From: Lactobacillus selangorensis
GTDB lineage: Bacteria; Bacillota; Bacilli; Lactobacillales; Lactobacillaceae
Direction of reading: 5' to 3'
NCBI RefSeq assembly: GCF_001437205.1
Contig: NZ_JQAZ01000002.1
Location: 248,001-312,000, forward strand
Length of the DNA stretch: 64,000 bases
Each line of letters opens with the position of its first letter. The first letter of the stretch is position 1. This document shows positions 35,650 through 43,830 of the stretch, in pieces. The position numbers and the translations under genes were made by a program. Below the pieces are notes generated by a model. The model searched no databases and had not been told where the DNA came from. It worked only from the letters and a program-made list of their open reading frames with translations.

Positions 35650-36716
35650 TATTCAGCACCTCCAATTGCACGGATCGGATCAATCTTCAAAATCTGCCGG
35701 ATGGAGAAGACGGATCCTAAGACGACCATGAGCAGCAACCCAATCGAAAAGCCGCCCACTAACAAGCCATTATTCGAATACGGCATCGCCGCCGGCAGAA
35801 TCAAGACTGTCAGCTGATTGGCAATCAAGCCGAGCCCAATGCCGACAATTCCCAGAATCAGCGACTGAGCGATGACACTGTGAATCAAGGTCCCATTACT
35901 GATGCCCTGTGCCCGCATGATGCCGTAAACACTGATATTTTGAATTGTCAAAATATACATAAAGATGGCGACGATGAACAAGACAATCACAAATAACGCC
36001 CCAATCATCAAACTGAAGGTAGAATTCTGCGCACTGTAGCCAGGAATGTTCTGAATCATCGTATTGATGGTAATCGTCTTGACATCCTTGAGCTTTTTGA
36101 CATCGCTCGTCTTCTTATAAACGACACCGCTGATATTGCCTAAATCGGCATTCGTATATTTGACTAGATTGTAGGTTTTCAACGTTGTAAAGACGACTGG
36201 CAGTGTCCCATACAGATTGCCTTTGGTAAAGCCGACAATCTTCAAATCAGTTTTATTGCCGTTGACATGGAGCTGGTCGCCCAATTTCAAAGCACCGTCA
36301 TCGAGCTGTTCATCGACCACAATCTGATGGTCGTTTTTAGCCTGATGCCCTTTGATTAGCTTCGGTTTAATAAAACTATCGAATTTGATTCCAAAAACAG
36401 TCGCATCGATATCTTTGGAATGGCCCTTTTGCGTCACCACGGCCGCCATTTCACCTAAAGGCGCCTGGTTCTTCGTCAGGTGATTCGTATTGACGTTGCT
36501 GGCGGGAATCGTTGAAGCGGCGAGGTTCGAATCGGCATATTTGCTGATGCCGACTCGTGCGGCGCCCCATTGATCGACAGCAAGACGATTATCGGCCGCC
36601 AGCCCATAAGCCAATCCCGTTAAAAAATAAATTAAGTAAGCGATCAGGAACAGCACCAAAATAACCAGTGCATATCTTCCCTTGTTGGCCTTTAGTTCAT
36701 GTGTCGCTAAGTACAT
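35649..36716 (-). CDS. ABC transporter permease (FtsX/MacB type)
   Basis: The 355-residue product has one N-terminal membrane helix, a large extracytoplasmic domain (about residues 45-240) and three C-terminal helices, the standard layout of FtsX-like permeases. It forms a heteromeric transporter with the overlapping ATPase gene. The start is weakly supported by a GGAA ribosome site. Substrate unknown; a role in antimicrobial peptide resistance is common in this family but not shown here. Confidence 0.88.
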   Translation of the reverse strand: MYLATHELKANKGRYALVILVLFLIAYLIYFLTGLAYGLAADNRLAVDQWGAARVGISKYADSNLAASTIPASNVNTNHLTKNQAPLGEMAAVVTQKGHSKDIDATVFGIKFDSFIKPKLIKGHQAKNDHQIVVDEQLDDGALKLGDQLHVNGNKTDLKIVGFTKGNLYGTLPVVFTTLKTYNLVKYTNADLGNISGVVYKKTSDVKKLKDVKTITINTMIQNIPGYSAQNSTFSLMIGALFVIVLFIVAIFMYILTIQNISVYGIMRAQGISNGTLIHSVIAQSLILGIVGIGLGLIANQLTVLILPAAMPYSNNGLLVGGFSIGLLLMVVLGSVFSIRQILKIDPIRAIGGAE

Positions 36717-36774
36717 CTGAATTTCCTTCCCTAGTTGCTAAGATAAGTACGAAATTCATTGTACACCACTTGCT

Positions 36775-37383
36775 TTATTTTATTTTGACACTTTGCTTTG
36801 GTTTGAGAACGATAAATAACGCCCGCACAATCAATGGCGTCAGGATTGCTGCGACCAGTGCCTCCATGCCGCCGCTGGTAACCATTACCGCCGATAATGC
36901 CTTGACCAAAGCCGTGCCAGAAACATGATATAATTTGACCATTGTCGAAGTATATAGCCAATATTCGAGTGAAACGACTAGAATAGTGTTAGTGGCCGTT
37001 CCCAATAATGCAGCAATGATGCTCGCTAGGTTGATTTTTTTCGTCCATTTGACCAGCCACTGATAGCTGACGCCGGCAACGAGACCGACCAGCACACGTG
37101 GGAGGACGGCGACAACTGGATTTGTAAAGATAATCGGATCAATCGGACTGGTCGGATTCGTCCATGCACGAATCATCGTCAGAATCCCCCAGAACAAACC
37201 GACGACCATTCCATCAACAGGTCCTAACACAATTGCCGCTACAATGACCGTAATATGAATGATTGTTACCGTTGTGATTCCCAATGGAATGAACCCTAAA
37301 AAGGGTGTCTGGGTCTGTACGATGATAATCGCCAGTAAAACACCCAGTATTGCGATCCGTTTGGTCTTATCATTTGTTTTCAA
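36775..37383 (-). CDS. ECF transporter S component
   Basis: The 202-residue membrane protein has about six helices with the S-component pattern, including LGITTVTIIH, LGPVDGMVVGLFWG and PRVLVGLVAG. S components bind a vitamin or metal and share the EcfAAT energising module encoded elsewhere. Substrate cannot be named. The start is TTG, eight bases after GGAGG. It is divergent from a TetR gene across two operators, so its expression is probably set by that regulator rather than by a riboswitch. Confidence 0.8.
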   Translation of the reverse strand: MKTNDKTKRIAILGVLLAIIIVQTQTPFLGFIPLGITTVTIIHITVIVAAIVLGPVDGMVVGLFWGILTMIRAWTNPTSPIDPIIFTNPVVAVLPRVLVGLVAGVSYQWLVKWTKKINLASIIAALLGTATNTILVVSLEYWLYTSTMVKLYHVSGTALVKALSAVMVTSGGMEALVAAILTPLIVRALFIVLKPKQSVKIK

Positions 37384-37405
37384 AAATGATACCTCCTCAA
37401 GTTAG

Positions 37406-37463
37406 TGACACTCGTGTCATAATTTATGTAACGTAGTATAGCACTTAATGACATTCGTGTCAT
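37406..37463. promoter_or_regulatory. Overlapping divergent promoters with two TetR operators
   Basis: TGACACTCGTGTCA (37406-37419) and TGACATTCGTGTCA (37449-37462) are near-identical palindromes 43 bp apart. The plus promoter is GTGTCA (37414) with TATAGC (37437); the minus promoter is ATGACA (37458-37463) with TATACT (37435-37440), both with 17-bp spacers. Each operator covers one -35, so one regulator can silence both genes. Confidence 0.8.
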
Positions 37464-37484
37464 TTTTAAAAAGGAGTTTTTTTA

Positions 37485-38093
37485 ATGCCGGCACATTCAC
37501 AAGAAGAACGTAAAGAAGAAAAACGCAAGAAAATCCTGGACGGCGCTCGCAAAGTGTTCATCAAAAAAGGCTTCATCGATGCGACCATGAAGGATATCAT
37601 CGATGAAGTCGGTATTAGCCGGGGCGGTATTTATTTGTATTTTCAGTCGCTGGATGAAATCTTTGTCGAAGTCGTCCGCAATCGCAACGGCCACCGTTTC
37701 GATGCTATCCGCACTCAAATCGAACATAATGCCCCTTTCGACGAGGTACTGTCGGCCTATTTTGCCGAACACAAAGACCGCCTGCTCTATTCGAGCAACG
37801 ACAGCATCTTGCGCGCCACTTATGAGTTTTATTTCACCCATAAAACGACACCGTCCGTCAAAGCATTCCAGCGCCAGCAGTTCAATGACACCAAACAGAC
37901 GATTCTCTCGATTTTTGCCCTAGGCGTCCGTCAAGGCGTGTTACGGAACGAACACCTCGACCAGCTGGCTGAAACCTTTATTTTTGTGATCGAAGGGCTG
38001 AATGCAGCCTCTTTGACCGAAGGTACCGAAGAACAACAGGTCGACGATCAATTTACGTTTCTGAAACAAAGTCTCCCCTATCAAAAAGATTAG
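37485..38093 (+). CDS. TetR/AcrR family transcriptional regulator
   Basis: The 202-residue product has the TetR DNA-binding domain at about residues 15-62 (MKDIIDEVGISRGGIYLYF) and a helical ligand domain of the BetI/YsiA-like C-terminal kind. It lies directly beside the paired TGACA-TGTCA operators and is very likely autoregulated and represses the divergent ECF S component. The start follows AAGGAG. Its stop overlaps the convergent relP stop by two bases, leaving no terminator between. Confidence 0.9.
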   Translation: MPAHSQEERKEEKRKKILDGARKVFIKKGFIDATMKDIIDEVGISRGGIYLYFQSLDEIFVEVVRNRNGHRFDAIRTQIEHNAPFDEVLSAYFAEHKDRLLYSSNDSILRATYEFYFTHKTTPSVKAFQRQQFNDTKQTILSIFALGVRQGVLRNEHLDQLAETFIFVIEGLNAASLTEGTEEQQVDDQFTFLKQSLPYQKD

Positions 38094-38776
38094 TCATCTT
38101 TCGGCTGGCCATTGTCGGCCCAAATCCGCCGTTTCAGGTCGTTCATCTCGTAATCCAGTTTCGTAATCAGCTTGGCCTTGTCCGTCATCGTCTGAACGAT
38201 TTCATCCTTATGAGCAACATTTTTCTTGTAGTTGAGCTGGTGTTCCAAAGAGGCCCAGAAATTCATGGCGATCGTGCGAATCTGCAGTTCGACCTCAGTC
38301 ACTTGGATATTCGAATCAACATAAATCGGCACTTCCATGATCAGATGCAGGCTTTGGTAACCATTGGGTTTTGGATGTTTGACATAATCTTTGACCTTGG
38401 TAATCCGGAAATCAGGCTGCGATATGATCAACTTCTTGAGTTCATCGACATCATCGAGAAATGGGACGATGACACGAATTCCGGCAATATCATGGATCGT
38501 TTTTTTGATTCCGTCAGGAGTTAAGTCACTGCCCTTGCGTTCCATTTTTTCCAAGATGCTTTCCGGTTTTTTCATCCGTGACTGGACACTATCGATCAAT
38601 GCACGGTCATACTGCAGTTGATAGGCTTTGCCGAGATAATCGATTCGGTTCAAAACCATCTTCATCGCCGTTTCATACTGCAGCCGGACTTGCTGCACCC
38701 CTTTCATTGAACTCGAAATGTCGCTCCGTTTAGTCAATGCGGTCAATTCATTCATTAGTTCACCATTATCAGACAT
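38090..38776 (-). CDS. relP: Small alarmone synthetase (RelP/YwaC-like)
   Basis: The 228-residue product is a single-domain (p)ppGpp synthetase that moves pyrophosphate from ATP to GDP or GTP. RelA_SpoT motifs are HDIAGIRVIVPF near residue 95, KPNGYQSLHL near residue 136 and VELQIRTIAMNFWASLEH near residue 160. The KHPKPNGYQSLH form and the N-terminal extension resemble YwaC/RelP rather than YjbM/RelQ. No hydrolase or TGS domain is present. It follows AAGGAG and may be a single-gene unit. Confidence 0.88.
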   Translation of the reverse strand: MSDNGELMNELTALTKRSDISSSMKGVQQVRLQYETAMKMVLNRIDYLGKAYQLQYDRALIDSVQSRMKKPESILEKMERKGSDLTPDGIKKTIHDIAGIRVIVPFLDDVDELKKLIISQPDFRITKVKDYVKHPKPNGYQSLHLIMEVPIYVDSNIQVTEVELQIRTIAMNFWASLEHQLNYKKNVAHKDEIVQTMTDKAKLITKLDYEMNDLKRRIWADNGQPKDD

Positions 38777-38856
38777 GATTTATCTCCTTAGGAATTACTT
38801 TCTCCTATTACATTATGCTTGAAGACACACTATCGCAAGTGGATGGAAAAAAGGCC

Positions 38857-38925
38857 AGCGTGCAATAAAAGTCGTTTTTGACAATGAGAATTAACAGACT
38901 TTTGGAACACGTTTAGGCAAATTTT
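38857..38925 (+). repeat. Intergenic hairpin repeat, copy 3
   Basis: GCGTGCAATAAAAGTC and GACTTTTGGAACACGTTT are the arms of the same hairpin repeat seen at 25693 and 31431, here with a longer loop, followed by the shared GGCAAATTTTAGTCG-type tail. Confidence 0.45.
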
Positions 38926-38938
38926 AGTCGTAACGCAT

Positions 38939-38979
38939 AAAAAGGCAGCCCTAATTTTATTTTAGGGCTGCCTTTTTTA
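38939..38979. terminator. Terminator of the small gene at 38980
   Basis: AAAGGCAGCCCTAA and TTAGGGCTGCCTTT form a 14-bp stem with T run. Confidence 0.9.
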
Positions 38980-39144
38980 CTATCTCGTAATATCGATTCG
39001 TAATGGGAGGCGCTTTTCGACAAATTCTTGGTCCGACATATGCCGTCCCAGAGATTCAAACCCATGTTCAGATGGCAAAGCTTTCAAAAAATGAAATTCG
39101 GCCTTACTATCCGCTGCATTGAGCACTTTTAAAAAGAGAGTCAT
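38980..39144 (-). CDS. Small protein of unknown function
   Basis: The 54-residue product has no recognised family. It is soluble, charged, and contains LKALPSEHGFESLGRHMSD-like sequence. The ATG lies seven bases after a perfect AGGAGG and the stop directly abuts a strong terminator, which argues for a real gene. An upstream in-frame codon seven residues earlier lacks a ribosome site. Confidence 0.65.
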   Translation of the reverse strand: MTLFLKVLNAADSKAEFHFLKALPSEHGFESLGRHMSDQEFVEKRLPLRIDITR

Positions 39145-39214
39145 TGTCGGCCTCCTTATCAACACACGCTGATCTTTTTCAAGTTTAACGATTATTTATT
39201 TAAAATACAATTTT

Positions 39215-39295
39215 CAATTGATGTTCGTTTTTAAGCTTAATAATTTTTTTAAATAATTGTTCTATTATTAAATATGCAGTAATTAACGAACAATT
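39215..39295 (+). promoter_or_regulatory. A/T-rich control region with inverted repeats
   Basis: AATTGTTC (39255-39262) and GAACAATT (39288-39295) are exact complements in a strongly A/T-rich stretch; AATTGATGTTCG at 39215 is a looser copy. This lies 85-165 bp upstream of the DUF3100 operon and may hold operator half-sites. Confidence 0.35.
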
Positions 39296-39379
39296 TATGC
39301 AAAAGCATCATAAATGTTATTTATTTATTTTCCGTGGTTTGCTAAGATGAGGTTGTAATCATTTTTAGGAGGTCATTGC

Positions 39380-40228
39380 ATGTCAAAAACGAAACAATAT
39401 ACGTTCCATAGTTTGCGTGAACGTATTCGTAGTGAAAAGAAGATTTATTTAATGGGACTCCTTTTCGTGATCATCGCCAGCAGCATTGGTGAACTTCATT
39501 TTAAAATCGGTGCTGGTGTTTTTATCCTCTTCCCTATTTTTTATGCCATTATTTTTGGCGTTGTCAGTGGTCCGCAAGCACTTAAATTTTTCAACAATAA
39601 AGAAGTCAAATTGGCTTCTAAACTAGTGGTGGTTGGGATCTGTCCTTTCATCGTCAAACTCGGAATCACAGCTGGCGCTAATCTGAATACCATCTTGAGT
39701 GCCGGTCCGGCCTTGTTATTTCACGGATTAGGCAATCTGCTAGGTATTTTTTTGGCACTACCAGTTGCCATGCTGCTCGGCATGCGGCGTGATGCGGTCG
39801 GCGCCAGCAGTTCGCTGAATCGTGAATATCAAGTTGCTATTATTAATAACATCTATGGCGCTGATTCTGAAGAAGCCAGTGGCAGTATGGCAATCTACAT
39901 TGTTGGTGGTATGATCGGTACCCTTTATTTTGGCTTAATGGCCTCCATTTTTGCTGGAACAGGCCTCTTTGCACCGAAGGCATTGGGAATGGCATCTGGT
40001 GTTGGCGCCGGTATCTTTATGGCTAGCGCTAGTGCCAGTCTTGCTGAAATCTTCCCGCATCAGGCAGCGACAATCACGGCTATGGCGTCCGCTAGCAATA
40101 CAGTCATCAGCATCACTGGTATTTACATCACCATGTTTTTGGCCGTCCCACTGACCGACTTTCTTTATAAAAAATTGTTGCCACTTTTTACACCTAAGAC
40201 TGCTAAAGCAGGGGAGGAGACCAAATAA
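39380..40228 (+). CDS. DUF3100-like membrane protein
   Basis: The 282-residue product has about eight membrane helices. The pattern FGVVSGPQALKF, VKLGITAGANL, YGADSEEASGSMAIYIVGGMIGT and GMASGVGAGIFMASAS matches my recollection of DUF3100 proteins, a family of unknown function. It starts behind AGGAGG and opens a four-gene operon whose third gene is an amidohydrolase, so a transporter for the amidohydrolase substrate is the natural guess. The next gene starts on its stop (TAATG). Confidence 0.75.
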   Translation: MSKTKQYTFHSLRERIRSEKKIYLMGLLFVIIASSIGELHFKIGAGVFILFPIFYAIIFGVVSGPQALKFFNNKEVKLASKLVVVGICPFIVKLGITAGANLNTILSAGPALLFHGLGNLLGIFLALPVAMLLGMRRDAVGASSSLNREYQVAIINNIYGADSEEASGSMAIYIVGGMIGTLYFGLMASIFAGTGLFAPKALGMASGVGAGIFMASASASLAEIFPHQAATITAMASASNTVISITGIYITMFLAVPLTDFLYKKLLPLFTPKTAKAGEETK

Positions 40229-40674
40229 TGCGTTACCGTGAATGGCTCTTTTTACTCATTGTCTGCAGTGTTGGAACCGCATTTGCAAATTGGCTTGGTT
40301 ACGGCGTCAGTCTGCAAAAAAGCATTCCTGGTTTGACCGTTTTGATTCTTATCTCGCTGCTTTCAGTCGTCTTGGTCAAAGTAATCCCAGTTAAGATTCC
40401 ATTAGTTGCTTATTGTTCGATTCTCGGTCTGCTGTTTGCTGCACCTTTTTCACCCATTCATACTTTTGTAATCAATAGTGTCAATGCGATTCAATTTGCC
40501 GCTCCTTTCACAATCGTCGGCTCCTTTGCCGGTATTGCGATCGGTGATAAATTAAAAGAATTTGTCAGTCAAGGTTGGAAATATATTATTGTCGGCCTTT
40601 TAGGAATGACTGGGACCTTCTTGGGCTCGATCCTTTGGGATTCATTCATGCTCAAGATCACCAATGCCATTTAG
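40228..40674 (+). CDS. Small membrane protein of the DUF3100 operon
   Basis: The 148-residue product has about five membrane helices and ends in a short tail. No family is recognised. It overlaps the stop of the DUF3100-like gene by one base and may be the second half of a two-component permease. The ribosome site GGGGAGGAG lies at the right distance. Confidence 0.75.
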   Translation: MRYREWLFLLIVCSVGTAFANWLGYGVSLQKSIPGLTVLILISLLSVVLVKVIPVKIPLVAYCSILGLLFAAPFSPIHTFVINSVNAIQFAAPFTIVGSFAGIAIGDKLKEFVSQGWKYIIVGLLGMTGTFLGSILWDSFMLKITNAI

Positions 40675-40682
40675 AGGTGGCC

Positions 40683-42002
40683 ATGACAAAAAAAGAGACT
40701 GAAATCTGGATCAAACAGGCAACAGTCCTCACTCAGCCTGGGACCATCAAACACGATCAAGATATTTGGATCAAAAATGGTCGGATCGCTGCTGCGGGGC
40801 CAAACCTGAAATTAAATGATTTTACCGGAACGACTTTGGATGGTCGTAATCTGCTCTTTATGCCTGGCTTGATCGACAGTCATTTACATACTGGCCAGCA
40901 ACTCTTACGTGGCCGCGTTTTGGACGCCAAGCCCATTATTTGGACACGGATCATGCTGCCGTTTGAGAGCACTCTGACACCAGAAAAAATGCAGCTGAGT
41001 GCCCAAAGTGCCGCTTTGGAAATGATCACTAGCGGCACAACTGGATTCGCCGAATCAGGCAGTTATTACATGACTGCTGCCGCCAAAGTCTATGCACAGA
41101 GCGGTTTACGCGGTGCCCTAGCCTATTCGACCATGGATGACCCAACGCTACCAGCTTCAATCAAGATGTCAGCCGTTGAGGCGATCCACCATACAGATGC
41201 GCTTTATAATGAGTTTCACCAGCACGGCAATCTGAAAGTCTATTATTCATTACGAGCTCTGAATGCCTGCTCAACTGAATTAGTCTTGCTAGCGGCAAAT
41301 GCTGCCAAAGCACATCAGACTTTCTTAGAGGCCCACATGAACGAATACCCACAAGAAGTCGCAGGTATTATTGCTCGAACTGGAAAGACACCCTATGAAT
41401 GGTTGGACAGTCTTGGCGTCTTAACCGAAAACTTTCTAGGCGCACACAGTATCTTTCTTACTGAACAAGAAAAAAAGCTGCTGCAAAAATACCACATCAA
41501 GGTTTGTCATTGCCCCTTCAGTAATGCTGGCAAAGGCGTCCCTGATACACCTGACTTGCTGAAAATGGGCATTCGTGTTGGCTTAGGAACAGATGGAACT
41601 GCGCACGGCGGTCTCAGTTTATGGAATGAAATGAAGATTTTTCGTTCCATAATGAATCTTTATTATGGTGTCAAACAAGGAATTCCTAACATCATGCCAG
41701 CCAAAACGATTTTTCAAATCGTACTCAATGGTGGCGCAGCCGCACTTAATGAAGCTGGCCAGCTCGGCAAAATCCAGCCGGGCTACAAAGCCGACTTGAT
41801 TGGAATCAATCTTGATCAGCCCCATCTTTATCCTACCGGCAACTTGCAAAATACATTGCTTGAGAGCGTCAACAGCAATGATGTCACTGAAATGATTGTC
41901 GGCGGCAAGCAGCTCATGCATCAGCGTGAGGTCCTGACCTTAGACGAAGAAAAAATCATGTTTACACTCAAACAAAAACGAATGAAATTAGGGATCGAAT
42001 GA
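40683..42002 (+). CDS. Amidohydrolase (MtaD/SsnA-like deaminase family)
   Basis: The 439-residue product belongs to the metal-dependent amidohydrolases of the chlorohydrolase/deaminase branch. Metal ligands are His67 and His69 in GLIDSHLHTG, a His in EAHMNE near residue 220, one in AHSIF near residue 250, and the Asp in LGTDGTAHGG near residue 305. Relatives deaminate S-adenosylhomocysteine, 5'-methylthioadenosine, guanine or other N-heterocycles. I start at MTKKETE after GAGGTGG, not at the longer upstream frame. It overlaps the next gene by four bases. Confidence 0.88.
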   Translation: MTKKETEIWIKQATVLTQPGTIKHDQDIWIKNGRIAAAGPNLKLNDFTGTTLDGRNLLFMPGLIDSHLHTGQQLLRGRVLDAKPIIWTRIMLPFESTLTPEKMQLSAQSAALEMITSGTTGFAESGSYYMTAAAKVYAQSGLRGALAYSTMDDPTLPASIKMSAVEAIHHTDALYNEFHQHGNLKVYYSLRALNACSTELVLLAANAAKAHQTFLEAHMNEYPQEVAGIIARTGKTPYEWLDSLGVLTENFLGAHSIFLTEQEKKLLQKYHIKVCHCPFSNAGKGVPDTPDLLKMGIRVGLGTDGTAHGGLSLWNEMKIFRSIMNLYYGVKQGIPNIMPAKTIFQIVLNGGAAALNEAGQLGKIQPGYKADLIGINLDQPHLYPTGNLQNTLLESVNSNDVTEMIVGGKQLMHQREVLTLDEEKIMFTLKQKRMKLGIE

Positions 42003-42745
42003 CACTTTTTATCATTATTATTGCAAATATCATTATTGGGGCACTGGTCGGCATGACTGGGGTAGCTGGCTTTCTCCTGCCTATTCTATATACAAGCTTA
42101 GTCTTTCCTGTCAATGCTGGTCTAGCCTTCAGTTTTGCCGCTTTTGTCGTTTCTGGCACACTCGGTACTTATAATTATCACAAGCTCAGACTGCTTGATT
42201 TTCCATTAGCTTGTAAACTTGGGATCGGCAGCTTTATCGGTGCCATTTTAGGGGTCCGGCTCAATTTATTGCTCTCTAGCGCTACGATTAAAACCATTTT
42301 ATATTGGGTCGTATTATTATCAGGAATTTCGATTCTAATCAAAACACGCCAAACAACCAGTTCAAACCACAAGCAACAGCATCAACTGCAAAAAAACAGT
42401 TTCTTATTTGTGCTTGGTGCGATTACTGGTTTAATTTGTGCCTTATCAGGTGCAGGAGGTCCGATTTTAGTGATGCCGCTCCTGCTGCTCTTTGACTGTG
42501 AGCCACATCTGGCTGTCGGAGTGGCATTGCTCGATTCTGTTTTTATCAGTCTACCAGCTGCTGTTGGTTATTTGAGCCAGATCAATTTGAACAATTACCT
42601 GCTATTATTTATCCTGATTCTAGTCAGTCATGGCATTGGTGTTTATGGTGGTAGCCGCTATGGAAACCGGCTCAATGGTACTTACTTAAAAATCGGTGTC
42701 GCACTCTTTTCCATCGGCATTGCTGCGCTCCACCTTTTTTTATAA
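41999..42745 (+). CDS. TSUP family membrane transporter (TauE/SafE)
   Basis: The 248-residue membrane protein has about eight helices with the TSUP pattern (GALVGMTGVAGFLLP near residue 13 and ITGLICALSGAGGPILVMP near residue 141). TSUP proteins usually export anions or organic acids. Coupled to the amidohydrolase by an ATGA overlap, it may expel a product of that pathway. It is not close to the other TSUP protein at 30600. Confidence 0.87.
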   Translation: MTLFIIIIANIIIGALVGMTGVAGFLLPILYTSLVFPVNAGLAFSFAAFVVSGTLGTYNYHKLRLLDFPLACKLGIGSFIGAILGVRLNLLLSSATIKTILYWVVLLSGISILIKTRQTTSSNHKQQHQLQKNSFLFVLGAITGLICALSGAGGPILVMPLLLLFDCEPHLAVGVALLDSVFISLPAAVGYLSQINLNNYLLLFILILVSHGIGVYGGSRYGNRLNGTYLKIGVALFSIGIAALHLFL

Positions 42746-42748
42746 ACG

Positions 42749-42773
42749 CTGATTCACTGAAATCAGTATTTTT
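42749..42773 (+). terminator. Terminator of the DUF3100 operon
   Basis: CTGATT and AATCAG pair around CACTGA and are followed by a T-rich run. Confidence 0.6.
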
Positions 42774-42832
42774 ATTCTCTTCAAGGGGGATGGCAACGAA
42801 GTCAACACTGGCTTCTTCCAGCTCCCCTTTCT

Positions 42833-43661
42833 TTATCCCAATGCCACATCCAAAATCATCATCAGAATAAAACCTGTCATGACCCCCAAGACGGCCATAT
42901 GGCTATTCTGACGGGTACTCTGCTGGGCTTCGGGAATCAGTTCTTCGACGACGACATAAATCATCGCCCCAGCGGCAAAGGCCAGCGCATACGGCAAGAT
43001 TGCCGTCATTCGGCTAACCAGTAGTGCGCCAATGACACCGGCGAGCGGCTCGACAATTCCAGACGCCTGGCCATATAGGAACGAACGAGTCCGGCTCAAT
43101 CCGCCTTGGCGCAGCGGGATCGAAACCGCCGCTCCTTCCGGAAAGTTCTGGATGCCGATTCCAAGCGCCACTGAAACGGCGGCAGCCACAGCAGCTGTCG
43201 GATTGCCAGCTTGTGTGACGGCTCCGAAAGCGACCCCAACGGCCAAGCCTTCCGGAATGTTATGCAAGGTGATTGAAAAGACGAGTAAAATCGTCCGGCG
43301 TAAATACGACGGAAACGGTTCGGCCGCTGTCGCCTTTTTTAGCCGTCAGATGCGGCAACACTAAATCGGCGGCATAGAGGAATAAGCCGCCGGCGCCAAA
43401 GCCGAGCGCCACCACCAGCCAGGCAATATCGCCGTTTTTTTCGGCTTGTGCAATCGCCGGATCGAGCAGCGACCAGAAACTAGCCGCAATCATCACACCG
43501 GCCGCAAAGCCTAACATTAAATTCAAAATATTTTTGTCGATGCTCTTAAAGAAAAACACCAAGGCCGCACCGGCCGCTGTCATCAGATAAGTGAAAATAG
43601 TGCCCGCTAAGGCTTGCTGCCAAGGGGCTAAGTCCATGAATGCTTCTGTCATTGCGCTCAC
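42833..43661 (-). pseudogene. ZIP family metal transporter, frameshifted
   Basis: Two overlapping frames together encode one ZIP (GufA/ZupT-like) divalent metal importer of about 275 residues. The N-terminal part (from 43661) runs to VLPHLTAKK, then continues in the wrong frame to a stop at 43260. The C-terminal part carries the hallmark [16 protein letters not shown] and [10 protein letters not shown] metal-binding helices. The shift maps to the A6 tract at 43335-43340; removing one A restores [18 protein letters not shown] and a continuous frame. Either a genuine inactivating insertion or a homopolymer sequencing error. Confidence 0.85.
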
Positions 43662-43769
43662 TCCTTCAAGGCCACTGTAACATGTTCACGCTTGAAAAGA
43701 TATTAAAATTAACGCTTAAAAACAAAATAGTTTAGCTGTGCCTAACTAAAACAAATTTCAGCAAATTGC

Positions 43770-43800
43770 TTGCCTTGAAGCACACTCCATGGTTTAAACT
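43770..43800 (+). promoter_or_regulatory. MerR-type promoter of the alcohol dehydrogenase
   Basis: TTGCCT (43770-43775) and TAAACT (43795-43800) are separated by 19 bp, the stretched spacing used by MerR-family activators. The spacer region contains the imperfect dyad CTTGAAGC-AC-ACTCCATG, like NmlR/AdhR aldehyde-response sites. The regulator gene is not in the window. Confidence 0.55.
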
Positions 43801-43830
43801 GAAGGCAATCAATTAAGGAGGTCTTTGCAT

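Noticed and set aside
43335-43346. Programmed -1 frameshift at A AAA AAG in the ZIP gene
   Set aside because: The heptamer is present, but the frame change needed is +1 or -2, so standard -1 slippage does not rejoin the two parts.
43032-43364. 110-residue plus-strand ORF over the ZIP gene
   Set aside because: Antisense shadow; the minus strand encodes conserved ZIP helices in two frames joined by a simple frameshift.
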